NCBI GenBank assembly: GCA_050008495.1
Contig: JBEKMN010000008.1
Location: forward strand, 1-64,000
Direction of reading: 5' to 3'
DNA: 64,000 nt
From: CAVROP01 sp050008495
GTDB taxonomy: Bacteria > Acidobacteriota > Terriglobia > UBA7540
The notes under the pieces were generated by a model that ran no database searches, was not told the origin of the DNA, and was given only the letters and a program-made list of their open reading frames with translations. The position numbers and the translations under genes were made by a program. Positions within the stretch are counted from its first letter, which is position 1. Each line of letters opens with the position of its first letter. Shown here in pieces: positions 1 to 8,237 of the stretch.

Positions 1-31
1 CGTCAAAAGCGATATACTTGTCCTCGCTCAT
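1..31 (-). CDS. N-terminal 10 codons of a leftward gene, possibly an IS110-family transposase (partial)
   Basis: Reading leftward from the ATG at 31-29 the sequence encodes MSEDKYIAFD and runs off the window edge. A textbook ribosome binding site (AAGGAGGAG on the minus strand, 39-47) stands 7 bases upstream, so this is a genuine start. The opening residues resemble the start of IS110/IS1111 transposases, whose DEDD domain begins near a Y-I-x-x-D-V-H motif, but the window ends before the diagnostic residues. The identification is therefore inference from ten residues; the presence of a translated gene is much surer. Confidence 0.45.
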   Translation of the reverse strand, partial: MSEDKYIAFD

Positions 32-318
32 AAGGGTGCTCCTCCTTGTCAAAGTTGGATTTCGTAGCAACCCAACCTTACACAATCAGGGGCGCCCTTT
101 CATAATGCGTGTCAGGTACCGTTCTCAGGAAAGAAGCCAGAAATGTAACTGAAGCGATGCCTGAAATCCTTTCTCGCAGAACCAACCCCTCACCCGTCCC
201 GCTTCCCGATGAAGTGCATCGGGACAGCGGGACACCCTCTCCCCCAGGGAGAAAGCTGCCTCGCACAGTGGGCGTATTGAGCCGCGGGCGCAAAAGGAAA
301 GGATCTGCGCCGCGCTCA
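32..318. other. Intergenic region: leader of the left-edge gene plus one copy of a dispersed palindromic repeat
   Basis: Bases 32-110 form the 5' leader of the left-edge gene and contain a short hairpin (GTTGG with CCAAC near 54-75) and a GGGCGCCC palindrome. If that gene is IS110-like, this leader is where such elements keep their non-coding end. Bases 185-253 hold a palindromic repeat, starting ACCCCTCACCCG and ending CACCCTCTCCCCC, that recurs inverted at 36739-36810 and 47729-47800. Small open frames here look spurious. Confidence 0.5.
185..253 (+). repeat. Dispersed palindromic repeat (CCCTCACCCG...CACCCTCTCCC family), copy 1
   Basis: The ends match, in reverse complement, the ends of the copies at 36739-36810 and 47729-47800. 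An internal TCCCGAT/ATCGGGA stem takes the place of the GC-rich stem of the other copies. The variable centre and conserved ends suggest a structured dispersed repeat rather than a gene. Confidence 0.6.
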
Positions 319-3300
319 TTACTTCTTGATCAGGCTAGGGCGGTCGCCGCTGGAGTTGTCACCGGGGACCTTAGACAGTGCGTTTTGGATGATCTGCAAG
401 TCGGTGGCGGCGTCGGCAGCGTGGAAGGTGTAGCGCTTGGCGCCCGTGATCTCGACGAAGAATCCCTTTCCGCCATCCGCCGCGCCAACTTTCTTCACCG
501 CGCTCAGGGAGTGATTGAACGAATCGTTTCCGTTGCTGGCCTGGAATTGAATTTTGCCATCTCCAACGAGCAGCGTGCCGTTGCAGCCGCCGACCAGGTG
601 TTTATGTTCGACGGCCATGGAAGCGAGCAGCCTGGGGGTAATGCTCACGATGTGCCCGGGCGAAAAGTTCATGGTCTGGTTGAAGTTGTTATAAGGCTTC
701 AAAACGATTTCGACCGAATGATCCCCCGGAGCCAGGGGGGTAATTTCCAGGCGTCCTTTTGAATCCGTCTGGCCCGAGGGCTGGCCGTCGATGATGACCT
801 GGGCGCCGGCCACTGTTTGGACCACCAGCTTGGGAGGGAGCAAGGCAGGGGCTGCGGGCGCCGCGCTCGCCATGGCGACATCGGCGGCGCTCAGGTGAAC
901 GCTTCCGCCCGCCGCGAATTGTCTTTGCAGGTCCTTAGGCTTGAACTGGTCCCGCCGCAGTCCGATGGTGTGCGCTCCCGGCTTGATATTGGAGGCGGTA
1001 AAGCTGCCATCCTGTTGAACCGCGCCAAGAGAAGCGCCATCCAGCAGCACGTCGGTCTGGGGCATGGCTCCAGCGATGACCAGAGAAGCCGCCGAGGGAG
1101 CGGGTTGGAGCGCAAAGATCAGTTTCGAGGCCTGCCCTTTCAGAATATTGACGTTCTGGGCCGGCGCCTGTTGAAAGCCGTCTTTAACCACCGAGACCGC
1201 ATACTGCTTGGGCGCGAGATCGGCGATTACCAGTTGCCCGTGCTTGGTAAGACGCGGGTAAGGCTTGCCGTTCAAAAGAACCGTGGCGCCGTCCTGGCCG
1301 GCGACCACGAGCAGGTTGCCCACGTCGCGGTCGGCGCTCAGAAAAACCATCAGAGAAGGCGTGGCGCTCAACTGGAAGCTGATTTTCTTTTCGTCATTCC
1401 CAGTACCCACGTCGAGGTCATGTGTTCCTGAAGCGAGACCGGAAAGCGGCAAGGGAGTGGAGCTGAGCGAGCCGATGTCTTTGCCGTCCAAGGAAGCCGC
1501 GATGGGGCCATAGCTCGACAGAACCTGGCCGTTCTGTGGACCACTGGTGACAACAATCGCCTTCAGGTTTTGGGTCTCGAGAGCGCCTTGAATCTGCGGC
1601 ATTGAATCCGGGGCGCTGGCCACGGAGATCTTCACCTGGGAAGTGCCATCGCCGATCTCAAGCGCGTGCTGGCCCTCTGAAAGTTTATCAAGACTGAACT
1701 GGCCTCCCTCGAGTTCGCCCACTTCGTTTCCGTCCAGGGTCAGTTTCCCCTTTTCCAGGTCCGTATAAACCCGCAACTCCGGCAATTGGGGCAAGGGGGG
1801 AGGAGCCGGCACGGGAGCGGGTGTGGGTACGGTCATCGCCTGCTGGGCCGGGGGTTGTTTCAGAAAGCGGCGCACCAGCAGTGCGGCGAGTGCGGCGATT
1901 ATCAGCACGACCACGCCGACAACCACCCACAGCATTTTCTTGCCAGCCGGCGGCGTCACGGGAGCGCGCGGCGCTGGAGAGACCGCAGGCCAGGATCGGG
2001 CTTGCGAGGCCTCAACCGGCGCGGTTGACCTGCCGAGGTCGGAGACAGGGGTGGGACCTGCAGAAGAAGGCATCGCCGCAGCCGGCTTGTCCGGCGAGAC
2101 CGGGGGTTTGGGCGGAGCCGGGGGAGTGGGGAGGGGCGTCGCGCCGGAAACCCCTCCAGGCACTGTACTCACCGTTAGATCATCACCGCCCAGCGCAGGC
2201 GTAGGGATGGGCCCGATTGACTCGAGCGCCTCGATGCGGGTGGAAACGCGGCGGGAGGCGCTGGCGACAGCGGCCTCGAATTCGGAATCTCCGCGGTAAG
2301 GGGCGGAGAGCGACTGAATCTCTCTAGCCAGCGTCTTCAGGACGGCAGGTTCCGCAACCCTTTGGGCTTCGCTGTTGAGGCGGTGCAATTTTTCCAGGTC
2401 GCGATGGCGGGATTGGCGGTGACGCGTGTCCTCGAAGTCCTTGGACAAAGTGTTGAAAAGTTGCGAGAGGCGAGGATCTGCGGGATGACTGGCCAGAGCA
2501 TCTTTGACTTGAGTGAGAGCCCCGCTGACGTCGCCTTGGGCCTGGGCGCGCCGCGCCTGGGTGACACAGAGTTGAATGAATTCTTCTTTCTTGTGGTCCT
2601 GAGCGAGGGTGCGAAGACTCTTGGCAAGGCCGTGGCCGGGATCGAGATCGAGGGCTTCCTGAATCAGCGGCTCGGCGGCGCGCCAATCCGTGTCCAGAAG
2701 GTTCCGGGCGCGTTCCACCAGCGCCTCGACGAGCGCCTGCTGGACCACTGAGCTGCGCTCATCCTGACGATGGGCTTTTCGCAGCATCTCGACGCCCTCC
2801 TGGAATTGCCCGGCGGCCAACTTCTCCTGGCCCTCCGCAAGCAAGCGCAGGGCCTCGCCCACGCGGTCTTTGCCTTGCTGAATCAACTTCTCGAGTTCCG
2901 TCAACTCGGCATCGCCGGGAAACTCCACGTCGGCCTGGCGCAGCAAACTCATCGCGCGGTCGTAGTCCCCAGCGCCCATCTGCTGGTCAATCTGTTTCAC
3001 CCAGCGCGATTTGGCTTCGACGCGAGCTTGCTGCTCACGCCGCTTGCCCAGGCGGTCGATCTCGAAGCTCAACCCAGGATATTGGCTGTAAATGGTCCGC
3101 AGTATTTCCCATTGAGCCAAGGCGTCAGTGAACTGGCTGCGCTCCTCGTGCAGGCGCGCCTTGGCGACAATGGAATTCACCAAATCGCGTTTTTCGCCCG
3201 TCAAACTCAGGGCGCGTTCAAAGTGCGGCTCCTGGGGATGGAGATCGAGGGCTTCTTTGAGGATGTCAACCCGCTTGTCGAGGTTCGGCTCAGCCTCGAC

Positions 3301-4995
3301 GCGGCGGTCAACCTCTGCAATGCGCGCGGAAAGCTCCTGCCGCTGCTTCTCCTCGATGTCAAACTTTACAGCCTGAAAGAGGGCATGGCCTGGGTACTTG
3401 GAGAGATACTGGTCGCAAACCGAGAGGCCGGCCGCGAACTTGCCTTCCGCGAGCAGTTTTCGGGCCTCCGCGTAAGCGCTGTTCATGGCGTCGTGCTCGG
3501 AACGGACCTGGTTGTAGAGCGATCGGTAGGAGGCCGCCCTTTCGGGCACGGAAGAATCAGGAGCCTGCTCGTCAAGCGCCATGACCTGTTGCAACTTGCT
3601 GAGGGCGGCGCTCACTTCGCCGCGGCTCCAGGCGTCGACGGCCCCTTGGTAGAGCTGGTGCTTTTCAGCGTGGACCCGCTGGTATTCCTGCTCCTGCCAG
3701 TTGACTTCGTTGAGAAGCTGCCCGATGCGGTTGTCCTTGGGTTTCAGTTGCAGAGCGTTCTTCAGCGCTTCCCGGGCGTGGGCATAGGCATGGTTGGCCA
3801 AGTGCTGGCGGGCGAGACTGAGCCAGTCCTCGATCTTTCCCACACTCCTTTTTTCCTCGATTTCATTCTTCAGGCTCAGAGCACCAGCGTGGGAGGGATC
3901 AAGTTCGAGGGCTTCCTGCACCTTCTGCAAGGCTAGCGGGTATTCCTGCCCTTCCATACGGGTCTTAGCGCTTTCCAGAAACTGCTGAATGCGCTTCTGG
4001 CGCACGGCCTGATCAACTTTGACGCGAAGCATCGCCATGTCGTGGTCGATGTGGCCTTCCGCCTCGAGTTCCGCCAGGATCTCGGCGGCAAATTGATAGT
4101 CGGCCTGCTCGAAAGCCTTCCTGGCTCGCTCCAGGCGCGGGCGGATTTTTGCCGGGTCAAAGATCTCGATCGGCTCGTTGCGCATGGCGCGTTGCAAGGT
4201 ATCGCCAAAATCGCGCGCGGTGGCAAAACGATGGTAGGGCTGCTTCGCCATGGCTTTGTGAATGACCCTGGCGACGGTCGGACTCACCATGGGGTTGAGG
4301 TCGGAGGCAGGGGGCGGGATGTGATGGAGAATGGCTTGGACGATGTCATGCTCGGTCGGGCCTTCGAAGGGGCGGCGTCGCGTCATAGTTTCAAAGGCCA
4401 CCACGCCCAGCGCGAAGATATCGGACAAGGAGGAAGCAGCCTTCATTTCGGCTTGTTCCGGAGCCATGTAAAGCAAGGTGCCTTTGAGGCCGGTGCGCGA
4501 GTGGCTGTCCGCCGTGTGAGCCATTCCAAAATCAATAATCTTTACCGCGTCATCTTCCAGAACGATAATGTTTGACGGCTTGATATCGCGGTGGACGAGG
4601 CCCTTCTCGTGCGCGGCGTGGAGTCCACGGCAAGTCTGGGAGATGATGTCGACGGCCCGCTCCACCGTGAGACGATGACTGGCGGACTTGATCAGTTGGC
4701 CCAAAGACACTCCCGGCAGCATGGGCATGATGAAGAAAGGTTTGAGGCCCCCTTCGAATTCGAACTCGCCAATGTCGATGATCTCGACGATGTTGGGATG
4801 ATTGATGTGGGCCAGGACTTCATATTCACGGTGAAAAAGCTGGAGCGAGCCGGGATCGGAGACGTCCAGCAAGGTCTTGATGGCGACGTCGCGCCGCAAG
4901 ACGGAATCAAAGGCCTTATACACTACTCCCATCCCGCCCCGGCCCAGAATTTCCTTGATCTGATACCGCCCTTTGAGAATCGCTGGAGAGTCCAT
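319..4995 (-). CDS. Large transmembrane Ser/Thr protein kinase with TPR region and extracytoplasmic PEGA repeats
   Basis: This 1558-residue protein starts with a complete Hanks-type kinase domain: glycine loop GRGGMG at residues 18-23, catalytic Lys40, HRD at 135-137, DFG at 155-157 and APE at 178-180. Residues about 290-900 are helical TPR-like repeats, followed by a Pro-rich linker and one transmembrane segment near 1021-1044. The C-terminal 500 residues hold several PEGA-type beta repeats and a final small beta domain. The topology implies a cytoplasmic kinase with an extracytoplasmic sensor. It ends the leftward T6SS block, so it may phosphorylate T6SS or envelope proteins; this is inferred from position only. 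No phosphatase or FHA protein lies nearby. The ATG at 4995 follows AAGGTAATC at a suitable distance. Confidence 0.93.
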   Translation of the reverse strand: MDSPAILKGRYQIKEILGRGGMGVVYKAFDSVLRRDVAIKTLLDVSDPGSLQLFHREYEVLAHINHPNIVEIIDIGEFEFEGGLKPFFIMPMLPGVSLGQLIKSASHRLTVERAVDIISQTCRGLHAAHEKGLVHRDIKPSNIIVLEDDAVKIIDFGMAHTADSHSRTGLKGTLLYMAPEQAEMKAASSLSDIFALGVVAFETMTRRRPFEGPTEHDIVQAILHHIPPPASDLNPMVSPTVARVIHKAMAKQPYHRFATARDFGDTLQRAMRNEPIEIFDPAKIRPRLERARKAFEQADYQFAAEILAELEAEGHIDHDMAMLRVKVDQAVRQKRIQQFLESAKTRMEGQEYPLALQKVQEALELDPSHAGALSLKNEIEEKRSVGKIEDWLSLARQHLANHAYAHAREALKNALQLKPKDNRIGQLLNEVNWQEQEYQRVHAEKHQLYQGAVDAWSRGEVSAALSKLQQVMALDEQAPDSSVPERAASYRSLYNQVRSEHDAMNSAYAEARKLLAEGKFAAGLSVCDQYLSKYPGHALFQAVKFDIEEKQRQELSARIAEVDRRVEAEPNLDKRVDILKEALDLHPQEPHFERALSLTGEKRDLVNSIVAKARLHEERSQFTDALAQWEILRTIYSQYPGLSFEIDRLGKRREQQARVEAKSRWVKQIDQQMGAGDYDRAMSLLRQADVEFPGDAELTELEKLIQQGKDRVGEALRLLAEGQEKLAAGQFQEGVEMLRKAHRQDERSSVVQQALVEALVERARNLLDTDWRAAEPLIQEALDLDPGHGLAKSLRTLAQDHKKEEFIQLCVTQARRAQAQGDVSGALTQVKDALASHPADPRLSQLFNTLSKDFEDTRHRQSRHRDLEKLHRLNSEAQRVAEPAVLKTLAREIQSLSAPYRGDSEFEAAVASASRRVSTRIEALESIGPIPTPALGGDDLTVSTVPGGVSGATPLPTPPAPPKPPVSPDKPAAAMPSSAGPTPVSDLGRSTAPVEASQARSWPAVSPAPRAPVTPPAGKKMLWVVVGVVVLIIAALAALLVRRFLKQPPAQQAMTVPTPAPVPAPPPLPQLPELRVYTDLEKGKLTLDGNEVGELEGGQFSLDKLSEGQHALEIGDGTSQVKISVASAPDSMPQIQGALETQNLKAIVVTSGPQNGQVLSSYGPIAASLDGKDIGSLSSTPLPLSGLASGTHDLDVGTGNDEKKISFQLSATPSLMVFLSADRDVGNLLVVAGQDGATVLLNGKPYPRLTKHGQLVIADLAPKQYAVSVVKDGFQQAPAQNVNILKGQASKLIFALQPAPSAASLVIAGAMPQTDVLLDGASLGAVQQDGSFTASNIKPGAHTIGLRRDQFKPKDLQRQFAAGGSVHLSAADVAMASAAPAAPALLPPKLVVQTVAGAQVIIDGQPSGQTDSKGRLEITPLAPGDHSVEIVLKPYNNFNQTMNFSPGHIVSITPRLLASMAVEHKHLVGGCNGTLLVGDGKIQFQASNGNDSFNHSLSAVKKVGAADGGKGFFVEITGAKRYTFHAADAATDLQIIQNALSKVPGDNSSGDRPSLIKK

Positions 4996-5196
4996 GTGAG
5001 ATTACCTTGTCGATCGTTGGCTAGCCGCCGGGCTAGCGCGCTCCCGGAAGGCGCCCGGCGAGAGACGGGCGGCCGCTTTGGAGTTCCGAGATTAACTCAA
5101 ACGGCAACCGGAAGCAAGCAGGTGTAAAGATCGAATTCTGGGAGGCGCAGAGGCAGTGCCAGGGACGGGACGATTTCGCAGCCGGACACGCTGAGG

Positions 5197-5284
5197 CTTG
5201 GAGTGCGGCTGCGGAGCTTCGAGAGCGGCGGCCTTCCCGATGTTGTGCCATTCCAATGCAGCAGTTCCGCCGGCGCACTCCAAG
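5197..5284. repeat. 88-bp intergenic element with 11-bp perfect terminal inverted repeats
   Basis: CTTGGAGTGCG (5197-5207) and CGCACTCCAAG (5274-5284) are exact reverse complements. The interior is GC-rich, with GCGGCGGCC near 5225-5233. It lies between the stop of the 321-residue gene and the upstream side of the kinase gene. No coding potential is apparent; it resembles a non-autonomous palindromic element or an RNA hairpin. Confidence 0.7.
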
Positions 5285-5290
5285 CTGACG

Positions 5291-6256
5291 TTATTTCTTG
5301 TCCACCATGGCGTCGATTACGGCTTCGCTTACGCCCGCTTGCTTCAACTTGATGAGGGCGTCGGGATCGGTGTCAAAGGCGCAACTACTATTGCTGATCT
5401 TCTTGATGATCACGCTCTCCGGCAGCTTGGCTTTCACCAGCTTGACGATGTCGTCGTTGGTCAGCATGGGCCCAGCCGGAGCGGCAGGAGCGGCAGCTGG
5501 CGCTTGAGCCTGGTCCTGCCCCTGGCCTGGGGCTGCCTGTTGATCTTGCCCGCCCTGCTGCTGCCCCTGGCCCGGGGCTGCCTGTTGATCTTGCCCGCCC
5601 TGCTGCTGCCCCTGGCTCTGTTGCGCGTCTCCACCGCTGTCGAGCTGGAACACCTCGGCGATGGTGTCCTCGATCTTGCTGACATCGCCCTTCTCGAGGG
5701 AGCCGGACGGAAACTGGAAGTCAACCTCGGCCTTGTAATAGGTGGGCGGATCGGTCTTGTTGCAGGTGTCGCACGCCACTACGCCAAAGGCGATCTTCTC
5801 GTTCTTCAAGTCGATTGTGATGTTCGAGGGGTACACCTTTTCGCCCTTCTTGAAGTAGCGTGTGTCGGCTGTGCTCGTTTTGGAATCCGACACATTACTG
5901 GAGCCGGGGATCTTGTTTTTCAGGAAGCCGCCGATCTTTCCGCCTCCTCCCCGGCTCTGGGTACACCAACCGCTGGGAGGTTTGAGGTTGGCATTTTCAT
6001 ATTTGGCCGGACACCCTTTAGGGTTCGCATACGGTACGCCCAGGATTCCGCCCTTCTGGATGGCGAGCACGGTGCCTTCCTCGATCACCGTTGGACCGTT
6101 CGAGTCAGAGCCCATTTTCACGACCTTGTACTGTGCTTGAAGCTGCTCCTGCAAGGAGGGCGGAGCAGCCGCTTGACCGGCAGTAAGGGAGCACGGAATG
6201 AGCGCCGTGACGAGCATAGAAAGAATTGAAACGGGGGTTCCGAGTTTCTGTCGCAT
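5291..6256 (-). CDS. Exported protein with Gln/Gly tandem repeats and a conserved C-terminal helical motif
   Basis: This 321-residue protein has a cleavable signal peptide (basic start, hydrophobic core, predicted end near AGQAAA at about 26-31). The middle carries four Cys in CxxC-like spacing. A 15-residue unit, QGQQQGGQDQQAAPG, occurs twice around 5520-5630, followed by a Gln/Ala/Pro linker. The last 55 residues form a small helical module (LTNDDIVKLVKAKLPESVI...) of a kind I associate with exported Acidobacteriota proteins. An excellent GAAGGAGG site precedes the ATG. Function is unknown. It sits between the two kinase genes and shares their orientation, so it may be co-expressed with them. 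Confidence 0.8.
   Translation of the reverse strand: MRQKLGTPVSILSMLVTALIPCSLTAGQAAAPPSLQEQLQAQYKVVKMGSDSNGPTVIEEGTVLAIQKGGILGVPYANPKGCPAKYENANLKPPSGWCTQSRGGGGKIGGFLKNKIPGSSNVSDSKTSTADTRYFKKGEKVYPSNITIDLKNEKIAFGVVACDTCNKTDPPTYYKAEVDFQFPSGSLEKGDVSKIEDTIAEVFQLDSGGDAQQSQGQQQGGQDQQAAPGQGQQQGGQDQQAAPGQGQDQAQAPAAAPAAPAGPMLTNDDIVKLVKAKLPESVIIKKISNSSCAFDTDPDALIKLKQAGVSEAVIDAMVDKK
5520..5630 (-). repeat. 45-bp in-frame tandem repeat coding QGQQQGGQDQQAAPG
   Basis: Two nearly identical 45-bp units lie inside the 321-residue exported protein and encode the Gln/Gly linker. Such repeats are prone to copy-number change by slippage. Confidence 0.7.
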
Positions 6257-6440
6257 GGTTATGTCCTCCTTCAGAGATTGGTGGTCCTGCCCCTCACTGG
6301 AGACTCACGCCGAGCGCGCGGACGACCGCAAGCAGGAAAGAGCCGGGCATCTGTGAGCCCGGCCCTCCCCGCATGCAAACAGCGAACCTGTTGCCAGGTC
6401 CGACTGGCTCCTGGCCGGCGAAAAAGGGATCGCCGGACCA

Positions 6441-8105
6441 CTACTGGTTCTGTGAAACCTGCGCCACCGTCTGATCAGCCTGCTGCTGCTGCTGTGCAAC
6501 TTGATCCCCGGCGCTGGAGTCAGCGGCCGGAGGTGGAACTTCTCCAGCCGTCGTCCCGGTGTCCGGAGGTTTGGGCAAGCCGCCCTGGCCACCCTTGTCC
6601 GCCAGCGTTTTCAGTCCTGAATCGAGCTGCGCCTGGAACTGATTGTGCATTTCCTGCAAGTCCTGGACGTTGATGGCCACCGTCTGCCCGGTGGGGCAAT
6701 CCGCCTTCTTGGTGCTCTGGATGCTGGCCGTGACGGTTTGATTGGCGTCCGGCGTGTCCGAGAGGCGCATCACGACGTCACCCGCGGTCAGGCTGCATTC
6801 CTGGCCGGACGCGGGCACCGCGACGTCGAGACTGGATGACACCACGAAAACACGCTCGGCCGGATTCAGTGCGTCCGGCACCTGGTCGGCAGTGGGTGCG
6901 GCCGCGGGCGCGGCTCCCTGCGGAGCAGCCGCCGCAGCCCTTTCGGCCGCAAGTTGCCGTTGCACCTCGTCCGCGATGGCCTGTTTGACTTCGGGCGTGA
7001 GCGGAGTCTGGGCACTCGCCTCCGCCGCGCCTTGGTCAGGGGGCGGAGCGTTGGCCGCCACCTGTTGAGCCGCAGCCGCGTTGGCCGCTGCCTGCGCCTG
7101 GTACGCAGCTTGCAGATTGGCCGCAATCAGGTAATCCGTAAGCCAGAGTCCGGCCGTGGCGTATACCGGATAGGGAGTGAAGAATCCGCCATAGACGCCC
7201 CACCAAGGCGACCCCGCCCAACCCCAGGCCATCGGGCTGTAGTAAACCGGCGACACCCAAGGGTTGTAGGCCCAACCGTAAAAGCCCGGATGGTAGTAGT
7301 AGCCGGGAGCATAGCCATAGAAGCGCGCGCCATGGTAGTAGTAGCCACGATAGGCGCGCGCGTAAGCATGACCGTGATCCCAGTAAGTCCGCTGATAGTA
7401 GCTGCGGCCACCGCGGGTGAGGTAAGGACGCTGCACGTAACCGCCACCGTGCCCGTTGGCGTAGATGGTGCGGCCATTACGCTCCGCGACAACCGTTCGC
7501 GCTCCGCCGTGAAGACCCTGATGAATAGTCATTCCGTTGGCATGGACCTCGGCTATTCTGCCGTTAGGAGCACGGCTTACCTGCGCCGAGCCACCACCTT
7601 TAAGCGAAACGTTCGACACCGTGCGCGTTGGCACGGTCGAATGACCGCCCGCCCCTGCCGTCGCCGGCCGCGCCCCAGCGTTGGTCGCCGGACGTGCTCC
7701 AGCGTTGGTCGCCGGATGTGCTCCAGCATTGGTCGCCGGCCGCGCCCCAGCGTTCGTCGCCGGCCGCATGCCCGTGTTCGTCGTGGGCCGAACGCCCGTG
7801 TTGGTGGTCGGCCGCATGCCCGTGTTCGTCGTGGGTCGAACGCCCGTGTTGGTGGTCGGCCGCATGCCCGTGTTCGTCGCGGGCCGAACGCCCGTGTTCG
7901 TCATAGGCCGGGCCCCGGTGTTGGCGGCAGGCCGGGCGCCCGTCGCTGGCTTGGCTGTGTTCGCAGCCGGACGCGCTGCGGGTTTCGCAGGCGCAGGTTT
8001 AGGCGGCGGAGACGAATTCTTTTTCTGGTCGCCCCAAAGGAGCGCAGAAGTTAGTATCAGTGTCAAAAGCACTATCAGCTTCTTGGGAATTCGATTGTCA
8101 GACAT
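6441..8105 (-). CDS. Exported repeat protein with 12 octapeptide repeats and a Tyr/Trp/Gly-rich domain
   Basis: I start this 554-residue protein at the ATG at 8105, which follows TTTGGAGGTT; upstream codons in frame lack a ribosome site. A signal peptide (KKLIVLLTLILTSALLWG) precedes a Pro/Ala stretch and 12 octapeptides of type G-x-R-P-x-T-N-T/A (residues about 56-151). A beta-rich segment and then a Tyr/Trp/Gly-rich stretch (about 240-320) follow, then an Ala-rich linker and a C-terminal domain beginning RVFVVSSSLDV. That last motif resembles RLFIVVSSIDI in the neighbouring kinase's C-terminal extension. A cell-envelope or surface protein is likely; function is unknown. Confidence 0.8.
   Translation of the reverse strand: MSDNRIPKKLIVLLTLILTSALLWGDQKKNSSPPPKPAPAKPAARPAANTAKPATGARPAANTGARPMTNTGVRPATNTGMRPTTNTGVRPTTNTGMRPTTNTGVRPTTNTGMRPATNAGARPATNAGAHPATNAGARPATNAGARPATAGAGGHSTVPTRTVSNVSLKGGGSAQVSRAPNGRIAEVHANGMTIHQGLHGGARTVVAERNGRTIYANGHGGGYVQRPYLTRGGRSYYQRTYWDHGHAYARAYRGYYYHGARFYGYAPGYYYHPGFYGWAYNPWVSPVYYSPMAWGWAGSPWWGVYGGFFTPYPVYATAGLWLTDYLIAANLQAAYQAQAAANAAAAQQVAANAPPPDQGAAEASAQTPLTPEVKQAIADEVQRQLAAERAAAAAPQGAAPAAAPTADQVPDALNPAERVFVVSSSLDVAVPASGQECSLTAGDVVMRLSDTPDANQTVTASIQSTKKADCPTGQTVAINVQDLQEMHNQFQAQLDSGLKTLADKGGQGGLPKPPDTGTTAGEVPPPAADSSAGDQVAQQQQQADQTVAQVSQNQ
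7653..7940 (-). repeat. 24-bp tandem repeat, 12 units, coding G-x-R-P-x-T-N-T octapeptides
   Basis: Twelve consecutive 24-bp units encode GVRPTTNT-like octapeptides. The middle units alternate GVRP and GMRP, so a 48-bp double unit has also been amplified. Copy number is expected to vary between strains. Confidence 0.85.
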
Positions 8106-8237
8106 GTTTAACCTCCAAATAACTGCTTTGTCGTGTGTATCGTTGATTGCCGAGTTCATCGGCCGAAGCAACCCCCCCTGGGTGTTACACAATCCTTTAA
8201 TGCTGCACCGGAAACACCGATTGGCTCATTTCTGTGC

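Noticed and set aside
2770..3936. 388-codon plus-strand open frame
   Set aside because: It is antisense to the TPR part of the large kinase, whose frame has clear domains. It has no ribosome site and no family motifs.
6954..8054. 366-codon plus-strand open frame rich in Arg
   Set aside because: It is a reverse reading of the octapeptide repeat gene; the Arg richness reflects GC composition.
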